A stretch of DNA of 5,072 nt. Origin: an uncultured Bacteroidota bacterium (GTDB lineage: Bacteria > Bacteroidota > Bacteroidia > 2-12-FULL-35-15). The notes below the pieces were generated by a model. That model searched no databases. It was not told where the DNA came from and was given only the letters and a program-made list of their open reading frames with translations. Shown here piece by piece: positions 1 to 4,918 of this stretch. How positions within the stretch are numbered: the first letter of the stretch is position 1; each line of letters opens with the position of its first letter. The stretch lies in the NCBI GenBank assembly GCA_903833025.1, contig CAILDT010000624.1, positions 1-5,072 of the forward strand. The letters are read 5' to 3'. The position numbers and the translations under genes were made by a program.

Positions 1-205
1 GTTTCGCATTGTATTCATTTTCAATTCCTTTAGTTACTAGGGCTTGTTGCTTAGTGATTGACTCTACTTTGGCTTCTTGTACTTTGGCGGCAATTTCAAC
101 TGCGTTTTTATATTCAACATATCGTGAATAGCCCAACCACCACCCAGAGCCGAAAGCAATAGATAACACAGCACCAAGTATTGCCAATTTTGCATAGTCA
201 ATCAT
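1..205 (-). CDS. Inner-membrane spanin, Rz-like (N-terminal part, cut by window edge)
   Basis: The ATG at 205 overlaps the stop of the holin-like gene (ATGA). The visible 68 residues begin with a short cytoplasmic MIDYA and a signal-anchor membrane segment at about 6-26 (KLAILGAVLSIAFGSGWWLGY). A long charged, helix-prone stretch follows (YKNAVEIAAKVQEAKVESIT) and then VTKGIENEYNAK. This plan (type II anchor plus periplasmic coiled coil) together with a 'KGI..EYNAK' segment is typical of Rz i-spanins, which join with an outer-membrane lipoprotein (Rz1, o-spanin) to fuse inner and outer membranes at the last step of lysis in Gram-negative hosts. The gene therefore points to a Gram-negative host. 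The C-terminal half and any o-spanin lie beyond the left edge. It is assigned as spanin from topology and position, not from a database match. Confidence 0.75.
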   Translation of the reverse strand, partial: MIDYAKLAILGAVLSIAFGSGWWLGYSRYVEYKNAVEIAAKVQEAKVESITKQQALVTKGIENEYNAK

Positions 206-387
206 TTCACAGGCTCAGTCGTTATAAAACGGAGAACAGCACATATAATGCCGATAACAACAAAAGACACACCATAGTATCTAGGGTCAATAATGTTTTG
301 TACATAAGAAAAGTTTTCAAATAATGCGCCAAATACAACTAATAATAAAGAAAACCACATAGTCCTACTGTGGGACATTCGTTTCAT
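202..387 (-). CDS. Holin-like protein with two membrane segments (61 aa)
   Basis: The start at 387 is chosen because its ATG overlaps the upstream TGA as ATGA. The frame stays open further upstream (to an ATG at 474), but that part overlaps the 54-aa gene and is taken as a shadow. The protein starts with a basic, polar MKRMSHSRT. A first hydrophobic segment follows at about 10-28 (MWFSLLLVVFGALFENFSY), then a polar turn (NIIDPRYYG) and a second hydrophobic segment at about 39-57 (GVSFVVIGIICAVLRFITT), ending TEPVK. Two spans, about 60 residues and the position just before a spanin fit a small holin that would permeabilise the inner membrane at lysis. I recall similar short proteins with a conserved AVLRF.TT end in environmental phages. 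An alternative ATG at codon 4 gives a possible dual start. The stop overlaps the spanin start as ATGA. Confidence 0.75.
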   Translation of the reverse strand: MKRMSHSRTMWFSLLLVVFGALFENFSYVQNIIDPRYYGVSFVVIGIICAVLRFITTEPVK

Positions 388-548
388 TTTGGCACTTCGA
401 AACCGTGAGTAATAAGCCATATATACCCTAGCAAAGCAATTAAAGCATAGCCAATAGTCCGCAAAGAAAACCAACCAAATTGCGTAACTTTTTCATTAAG
501 CCATTCTTTAATAGCTTCTTTAACAACTTCTTTGTCTAGGTCTGCCAT
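384..548 (-). CDS. Small single-span membrane protein of the lysis cassette (54 aa)
   Basis: The frame runs from ATG at 548 to TGA at 386-384. Residues 1-23 (MADLDKEVVKEAIKEWLNEK...) form a highly charged, probably amphipathic helix. Residues 31-50 (TIGYALIALLGYIWLITHGF) form one clear membrane segment, followed by the tail EVPK. The ribosome binding site is weak (GAG, 7 nt upstream) and sits 7 nt after the preceding stop, so coupling is likely. The TGA overlaps the ATG of the next gene as ATGA. Phages commonly keep small membrane proteins of this kind beside holins and spanins. It could be a second holin, an antiholin or an accessory membrane protein. The sequence alone does not choose between them. 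Confidence 0.75.
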   Translation of the reverse strand: MADLDKEVVKEAIKEWLNEKVTQFGWFSLRTIGYALIALLGYIWLITHGFEVPK

Positions 549-555
549 GTCTTGC

Positions 556-693
556 TCACTTTGGTTTGCGTGTAGTTGCTTTTTTAACGGTCTTTTTAGC
601 TACTTTTTTGGCAGCAGGTTTGACAGGAAAGTCAAAAGCTGGTTTAGCTTGAAAACCAAATTTGTCTAAAATCCATGTAAATGTAAAATTCAT
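556..693 (-). CDS. Small protein with basic Lys/Ala/Pro-rich tail (45 aa)
   Basis: The frame runs from ATG at 693 to TGA at 558-556 and is supported by AGGA 5 nt upstream and by exact fit between its neighbours. Residues 1-23 (MNFTFTWILDKFGFQ, then KPAFDFPV) are aromatic and may form a short amphipathic or membrane-touching helix. Residues 25-45 are strongly basic (PAAKKVAKKTVKKATTRKPK), resembling histone H1-type or nucleic-acid-binding tails. I recall similar very short phage proteins beginning with a WILDKFGF-like segment in the same position before lysis genes, all uncharacterised. The role is unknown. The basic tail could bind DNA, RNA or acidic membrane lipid. The gap to the next start is 7 nt. 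Confidence 0.7.
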   Translation of the reverse strand: MNFTFTWILDKFGFQAKPAFDFPVKPAAKKVAKKTVKKATTRKPK

Positions 694-698
694 ATTAG

Positions 699-702
699 TC
701 CT
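699..702 (-). promoter_or_regulatory. Ribosome binding site overlapping the 88-aa gene stop codon
   Basis: AGGA on the minus strand shares bases with the TAG stop (703-701) of the upstream gene and lies 5 nt before the ATG at 693. It supports the 45-aa gene, which is otherwise short enough to be doubted. Confidence 0.6.
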
Positions 703-967
703 ATGGTTTAGGTTGATTTGTTGTTAAAACTGTACCATCCCAAGTAAAACCAATGCCACCTTGACCAATTACTTCAGATAATACCCAATCAATTACAACG
801 GGGTCTACACCCTCACTCCATACTGGTTGCCATATTATAGAAGAAGTTGTTTCTTGTATTAATTGAATAGAACCTTCAGGGGGTGTCCAAATTGATGTAT
901 CACCATTCCAAACACAATTATTAATAACAATGTTATTTTCAACAATTAAATAATTTATAGCTGTCAT
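701..967 (-). CDS. Small tail-fibre-associated protein of unknown role (88 aa)
   Basis: The start ATG at 967 has AGGA 5 nt upstream, just after the tail-fibre stop. The protein opens with a beta-like hydrophobic stretch (INYLIVENNIVINNCVW). It then has the motif WNGDTSIWTPPEG (residues 20-32), a central WQPVWSEG and VIDWVLSEVIG, and ends with GFTWDGTVLTTNQPKP. Six tryptophans in 88 residues is high. I recall similar short proteins next to fibre genes in environmental phages, where they are unannotated. There is no signal peptide or membrane segment, so it is probably cytoplasmic or part of the virion. Its position directly after the fibre suggests a fibre assembly factor or a small fibre subunit or cap, but no family can be claimed. 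The TAG stop overlaps the ribosome binding site of the next gene. Confidence 0.82.
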   Translation of the reverse strand: MTAINYLIVENNIVINNCVWNGDTSIWTPPEGSIQLIQETTSSIIWQPVWSEGVDPVVIDWVLSEVIGQGGIGFTWDGTVLTTNQPKP

Positions 968-976
968 TTTTTTCCT

Positions 977-2077
977 TTACCATTGTATTAGTACAACACC
1001 AGCGCCACCCGTGTTTGACGCATTAACTGGGCCATCTGCGTCACTGCCACCTGAAACTCCAGGTGCGCCAGTTCCAGGAGTTGCTCCAGTTTTTCCACCA
1101 CCATAAGTAGTGTAAGCGCCACCACCAGTACCCAATGAAGTTGAGCCACCGTTAGTGCCACCAGTACCATAACTTTGTCCACGACCAGTACCATCTTGCC
1201 CAGCATAACCATCTATGTTAAAGTCCCCAGCACTACCAGAACCACCAGCGCCACCAGCAGATTCAGCGCCTTGTGATAACACACCGCCCGTTGCCGATAC
1301 AGTAGTAATAGTTTGAGTTCCTGAAGCTACAGAAGTTGTGCCACCATTTGCAGCACCAACACCACCAGCGCCTATTGTTACAGTTAATGTGTTTCCGCTA
1401 GTTAAACTACTCAACCATTTTAATGCTGTGCCACCGCCACCGCCACCGCCAGTTACTACGCCAGCATCAAATACACCTCTTGTGCCACCGCCACCGCCAA
1501 TAACTTGCAAACTAATAGCGGTTATGCCTGTTGGTATAGTAAAAGTTCCACTAGAGCTAAATATTTGTGCTCTTTGTCCTACATAAGAGGGAGTAGAAGA
1601 AGTCCAAGCGCTACCATTAGAAGTTAAAACATTTCCTGAAGTGCCAGGACTTGTTAAACCTGTACCGCCTTGTGGCGCTGATAAAGCGGTAGTTAAGCCT
1701 GTAATAGAAGTAATGTCTGAGTTAGCACCTGATTTAGCAGCAGTTAAATTTCCTCTAGCTGTAGTAGCATTAGCAACATCTGAAAGATTGTTAGCTTTTA
1801 AAAGAGTTAAAGCTAAATTGGTAGTATCAGCAGCGTCTACATACGCTTTAGTAGCAGCGTCTTGCGCCAAACTAGGGTCTACCACATTCTTAATTTGATT
1901 AGTATTCATATTAAGATTACCTGTAGCTGGTGTTTGACCATCAGCAGCTAAAGAACCAGTCAAAGCTGTACCAATGTCGCTAAGTGTTGTATTAGCCCAT
2001 GTTGAGGTAATAGTAGTTGCTGTAACTACTGGGTTACCAGATGGAAGGTTATATGTACCACTACCGTTTCTACTCAT
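977..2077 (-). CDS. Tail fibre protein with glycine-rich C-terminal receptor-binding domain (366 aa)
   Basis: This is probably the host-recognition fibre. Residues 1-60 (MSRNGSGTYNLPSGNPVV, STWANTTLSDIGTALTGSL, DGQTPATGNLNMN) match the conserved N-terminal anchor style of many podovirus-like tail fibres, the part that joins the virion. Residues 60-165 form a stalk with the familiar fibre pieces IKNVVDPSLAQDAATKAYVD, LKANNLSDVANATTARGNL and GGTGLTSPGTSGNVLTSNGS. From about 172 (FSSSGTFTIPTGITAISLQV) a glycine-rich domain begins. It carries runs of five glycines (194-198) and seven glycines (210-216), repeated GAGG/GTGG/GGSGS turns and a terminal VVLIQW. This resembles polyglycine adhesin tips of phage fibres, where glycine loops present variable receptor-binding residues. 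No intramolecular chaperone domain is visible. The start has AGGAG 8 nt upstream. The next gene follows after 9 nt and probably serves the fibre. The receptor is unknown. Confidence 0.87.
   Translation of the reverse strand: MSRNGSGTYNLPSGNPVVTATTITSTWANTTLSDIGTALTGSLAADGQTPATGNLNMNTNQIKNVVDPSLAQDAATKAYVDAADTTNLALTLLKANNLSDVANATTARGNLTAAKSGANSDITSITGLTTALSAPQGGTGLTSPGTSGNVLTSNGSAWTSSTPSYVGQRAQIFSSSGTFTIPTGITAISLQVIGGGGGTRGVFDAGVVTGGGGGGGTALKWLSSLTSGNTLTVTIGAGGVGAANGGTTSVASGTQTITTVSATGGVLSQGAESAGGAGGSGSAGDFNIDGYAGQDGTGRGQSYGTGGTNGGSTSLGTGGGAYTTYGGGKTGATPGTGAPGVSGGSDADGPVNASNTGGAGVVLIQW
1427..1499. repeat. Two 19-bp direct repeats in the polyglycine-coding tract
   Basis: The plus-strand sequence TGTGCCACCGCCACCGCCA occurs at 1427-1445 and identically at 1481-1499. 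The copies encode glycine runs around residues 211-217 and 194-199 of the tail fibre. The first copy continues as further CCACCG units. The tracts are coding, so they are low-complexity repeats within a gene rather than a separate element. Confidence 0.7.
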
Positions 2078-2080
2078 TAT

Positions 2081-3775
2081 TTATTCTCCTGCTTTCATTC
2101 TTTGTGCGCCAATTAATGTGCCTGTTCCAATTTGAGGTATTTTAAGCAATTTTGCTAATTCTTTTGCTGTTTCTGGGCGTTGAGTTAATAATGCTTGAGT
2201 TATTTGACGACCTCCTGGCATATAAGGCGCTGAAGTTGCTGCGCCAATTAACCAATCTTTCCAATCTGTAGCCAACATACGAGCAGCAGTACCAGAATCT
2301 TTAATTTGACTTGGCAATACTCTTTCTGCTGCATCTGTTAAATCTTGCATTAATGCTTGACCTGTAGCCGTTTGTCCTTTACCAGCAGATTTGTCAGCAG
2401 ACCTTACAGCAGCAGCTAATTGATTTGGAGTAAATACTTCGCTTGTTCCTGCACGAGAACCAGCGCCACGAATACGAACATAATTAGCATAACCAGTATT
2501 AATTTTTGCTAATTCATCAGCAAATTGAGGATTGCTTCTTCCCAAAGATTCACGAATATCAGCCAATGCTTGTTGATAAGCTCTACCAATAGTTGCTTGA
2601 GAACCTGTAGAGCCTTTATAATCGCCAATAATTTTGTTTAAATCTTCTTCAACAATTTTAAATGTATTGCCGTCAATAATGCCTTTATCAGAAATACGAC
2701 TTTGAATCATGTCTTTTACATCATTGCTAACCATTAAAGCATCTTCTTGTTTTAACCCAGCAACATTTTTTTTAAGTCCAGACAAACTGTCATATAAAGC
2801 TGCATCAGGCTTAAATGTTAATTTTGGCAATAATGTGTCATAAGCATCTTCTAATTGATTTTTAAGATAATTAACGCCTTCACGACCTGTAGCAATAGGT
2901 ACTTCACCATTAATAGGTTGAACAACACGCTTATAAGCTGCACGATTAAAATCTTCAATACCTTTGCGTCTTGCAGCATTAATAGCTTCGCCAACAATAG
3001 GAAGACTTGTTGCTTTATCTTCAAAAGATTTTAAAAAGCCACCCATAATTTGCCCAGGTGTCATTGAAATTTTTTCGGCAATCATTTTTTTAACATCAGG
3101 TGTCATTAATGGGCTTAAAACACGAGAAGCACCAGCCATTACAGGCACTCCTAATGCTCCTAATCCAGCTCCAATAGCTGTACTTGTGCCACGACCTTCA
3201 TCTGTTGGAGTGGTTAATGCTGAAGTTGCGCCACCAATAGCCGCTTGTTCACCCATTGCAGTAGCATAACTTGGCAATTTACCAATAATATTAGCTGCTT
3301 GTGGAACTGCTTTAACTGCATTAACGCCTTTTTGCAACAAAGAAGCAGGGGCTAAATAAGAGCCAATTTGACCTGCTCCAGTAGCTACAGGATATTCTTT
3401 AGAAGCGCCTTGAGTCATTGCTCTGCCAACATCAATAATGTTTTGACTTGTTTCAGGGGAAATAATAGACTCTGGCAATAATTGTGATGCAGCACCAGCA
3501 CCTTTAATAGTTTCGCCTAAAGCGCCAACCATCATAGGGCCAACTACACGAGGCTTTCCTTCAACACCAACAGGGTTGCGTAATGCCTCTAAAGCAGCCT
3601 GCATCCGTGTTTGTGGTTTTTCAACTTGTGGTGTTGGCGTAGGTTGATTAATTTGTGGCGCAGAATACAGTTTTTGTGCTTGTGCAATAACTTCTTCTTG
3701 GCTTGCTCCAACTGGGCCAATAAGTGTTATTTCTTTGCCATCTGGGGCAACAACTGTGTATTCTTTTTCTGCCAT
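2081..3775 (-). CDS. Conserved uncharacterised phage protein, candidate DNA-ejection/internal virion protein (564 aa)
   Basis: The protein begins with a compact domain at residues 5-37 (YTVVAPDGKEITL, then GPVGASQEEVIAQAQKLY). This resembles a small module at the N-terminus of many phage and prophage virion-type proteins. A Pro/Gln linker follows at 40-56. Residues 80-222 are Gly/Ala-rich and mildly hydrophobic with glycine-zipper spacing (AIGAGLGALGVPVMAGA, 200-216), suggestive of membrane interaction, though no segment is a clear transmembrane helix. Residues 238-281 (MTPGQIMGGFLKSFEDKATS, then GIEDFNRAAYKR) and 447-497 (EVFTPNQLAAAVRSADKS, then ALMQDLTDAAERVLP and DSGTAAR) match blocks I recall as recurrent in unannotated phage proteins. 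Residues 300-430 look helical. No lytic transglycosylase or peptidase motif was seen. The gene overlaps its upstream neighbour by 1 nt and is followed by the tail fibre. The ejection role is inferred from context and composition. Confidence 0.8.
   Translation of the reverse strand: MAEKEYTVVAPDGKEITLIGPVGASQEEVIAQAQKLYSAPQINQPTPTPQVEKPQTRMQAALEALRNPVGVEGKPRVVGPMMVGALGETIKGAGAASQLLPESIISPETSQNIIDVGRAMTQGASKEYPVATGAGQIGSYLAPASLLQKGVNAVKAVPQAANIIGKLPSYATAMGEQAAIGGATSALTTPTDEGRGTSTAIGAGLGALGVPVMAGASRVLSPLMTPDVKKMIAEKISMTPGQIMGGFLKSFEDKATSLPIVGEAINAARRKGIEDFNRAAYKRVVQPINGEVPIATGREGVNYLKNQLEDAYDTLLPKLTFKPDAALYDSLSGLKKNVAGLKQEDALMVSNDVKDMIQSRISDKGIIDGNTFKIVEEDLNKIIGDYKGSTGSQATIGRAYQQALADIRESLGRSNPQFADELAKINTGYANYVRIRGAGSRAGTSEVFTPNQLAAAVRSADKSAGKGQTATGQALMQDLTDAAERVLPSQIKDSGTAARMLATDWKDWLIGAATSAPYMPGGRQITQALLTQRPETAKELAKLLKIPQIGTGTLIGAQRMKAGE
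2086..2090 (-). promoter_or_regulatory. Strong ribosome binding site AGGAG for the tail fibre gene
   Basis: AGGAG on the minus strand, 8 nt before the ATG at 2077, embedded in the codons for the last residues (AGE) of the 564-aa protein. It is the best Shine-Dalgarno match in the window along with the one for the 380-aa gene, in keeping with a need for abundant fibre protein. Confidence 0.7.
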
Positions 3776-4917
3776 TATTTAACGCTCCAACCAACTTGAT
3801 TACCTGTAGGTGTTGATTGTTCGCCAATATAAATGCTATATGGAAACTCCATTTTTGCAGGCCCAGTTTCAGCTTGTTTAACTTGTAAATTATGAGAAAT
3901 TCTTTTGCCTTCCAAAATTTCCTTTTGAACAGCAAGAATTTTTGGAAGTGAAGTTGGGTCTGAAGTAATTGTTCCAAACGCATCCTGCATAACTTTTTGT
4001 TGATATTGAGAAGGTGTGGCATCCATCTTTTTAAGATTTTCCATTGTGCTTACAAATAATCTACTTCCCAATTCTTCTGTGTTATTAATTTTATTAACGG
4101 CAATTTTTGTGCCAAGGTTGTTGTTAAATAATTTAGCAATGTCTGTTTTTTGTTGTGCAAAAGTTCCAGTAAATCCTTGAGGTGCAAGTTCAATAGCTTT
4201 ATTTATATTATTAATTTCAACAGGAATATTTTTAAGTGTTTCCCATTGCTTAACAAGTCCCTCTCCCATGCCGCCTTGTATTTTGTTTTTAAACGGTTCA
4301 TAGTTTGCAACATTGGTAATTGCAGTCATGCTTGGAGCGCCAGCTTTGCTAATATCAGTTCTATAACCCATATATCCTGGGTTTTCTTTAGCAAACTCAT
4401 ACTCTAATACAGAAGATGGTTTTTCAGGCATCATTTGTTTAAGAATTGTAGGTGTATATTCTTTACCAGCGCCATAAGGGTTAGTACGAATATCTCTTAA
4501 TGCACCAGCTAAATTAGGTGCTACAGCAGGTTGAACGGCTGTAGGCATAGGTACATTTCCTGCGTATGGCCCAGCCATTTCAGTAGCTTGTGCAGGAGTA
4601 CCTGTCATTTGTTGAATAATCTTTTCTTCAGCAGTATTTCTGCCTTCTCTTAATTGCTTTACTAATTCAGCAGCTTTAGTGTCACCTTGTTTAGCAAGGT
4701 AAGCTCCAGTAAGCATATTAGCTACAGGAGCAAGGTTTTGAAAAAATGAAGTTGGCACATAACGACCACTAATCATTTGACCTTGTGGTTGCTGGTTTTG
4801 TTGCATTAACATAGCCGCCATTTGTTGTTGGCGGTTTAATTGTTGTTGCTGTGCATATAACTCAGGAGGCAATGTGCCAGCTTGAGATAGGTTTAATTGG
4901 TCTAATTCGTTTGCCAT
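3775..4917 (-). CDS. Hypothetical phage protein, candidate internal virion/DNA-ejection protein (380 aa)
   Basis: I do not recognise a named family. The start at 4917 is preferred over an in-frame ATG at 4944 because of a GGAG 6 nt upstream and because it lies 1 nt after the previous stop. Residues 1-50 are Gln/Met-rich (YAQQQQLNRQQQ, MLMQQNQQPQGQ). Residues 53-110 look helical, with charged stretches (KAAELVKQLREGRNTAEEK). Residues 110-150 are Pro/Ala-rich and probably flexible. Residues 167-185 carry KPSSVLEYEFAKENPGY, a type of 'S..EYEFAK..G' segment that I have seen in other phage structural proteins. Residues 220-345 are a long helical region (EINNINKAIELAPQGFTG, GSRLFVSTMENLKKM). There is no signal peptide and no convincing membrane segment. 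Its TAA shares one A with the ATG of the 564-aa gene, so the two are co-translated. The ejection role is inferred from composition and its place before the tail fibre. A tail adaptor or scaffold-like protein remains possible. Confidence 0.75.
   Translation of the reverse strand: MANELDQLNLSQAGTLPPELYAQQQQLNRQQQMAAMLMQQNQQPQGQMISGRYVPTSFFQNLAPVANMLTGAYLAKQGDTKAAELVKQLREGRNTAEEKIIQQMTGTPAQATEMAGPYAGNVPMPTAVQPAVAPNLAGALRDIRTNPYGAGKEYTPTILKQMMPEKPSSVLEYEFAKENPGYMGYRTDISKAGAPSMTAITNVANYEPFKNKIQGGMGEGLVKQWETLKNIPVEINNINKAIELAPQGFTGTFAQQKTDIAKLFNNNLGTKIAVNKINNTEELGSRLFVSTMENLKKMDATPSQYQQKVMQDAFGTITSDPTSLPKILAVQKEILEGKRISHNLQVKQAETGPAKMEFPYSIYIGEQSTPTGNQVGWSVK
3785..3788 (-). promoter_or_regulatory. 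Ribosome binding site for the 564-aa gene, inside the end of the 380-aa gene
   Basis: GGAG on the minus strand, 9 nt before the ATG at 3775, a somewhat long spacing. It lies in the last codons of the upstream gene, next to a TAATG stop-start overlap. That arrangement fits re-initiation by terminating ribosomes. Confidence 0.5.
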
Positions 4918-4918
4918 A

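Noticed and set aside
64..195. A 43-codon frame embedded in the spanin gene (starts MQNWQYLVLCYLLLSALGG), considered as an embedded Rz1-type lipoprotein
   Set aside because: It has no ribosome binding site and no proper lipobox, its hydrophobic run simply mirrors the spanin's own membrane segment in another frame, and embedded Rz1 genes usually lie in the second half of Rz.
388..474. Upstream extension of the holin-like frame to an ATG at 474, giving 90 aa
   Set aside because: The extension lies entirely inside the 54-aa gene, has no good ribosome binding site, and the ATGA overlap at 387-384 gives a much better start.
580..612. T-rich runs on the plus strand considered as terminator tails
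   Set aside because: They are the complement of lysine codons in the 45-aa gene and no stable hairpin precedes them on either strand.
988..1212. Minus-strand frame rich in Val and Leu within the fibre tip
   Set aside because: Out-of-frame reading of the glycine-rich coding sequence; its biased composition follows from GGT repeats and it has no start signals.
1431..1450. Short CCACCG tandem array considered as a CRISPR-like or regulatory repeat
   Set aside because: The units are 6 bp, contiguous, in frame and encode glycine; there are no spacers.
1338..1586. Plus-strand proline-rich frame opposite the tail fibre
   Set aside because: The Pro runs are the complement of glycine codons (GGT/GGC read as ACC/GCC); it is a shadow of the fibre gene without a ribosome binding site.
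2964..3269. Plus-strand frame opposite the 564-aa gene
   Set aside because: Antisense shadow; the minus-strand protein here carries recognisable conserved blocks.
3648..4022. Minus-strand 124-codon frame across the 380/564-aa gene junction
   Set aside because: It overlaps two well-supported genes in another frame and has a shadow-like composition with no ribosome binding site.
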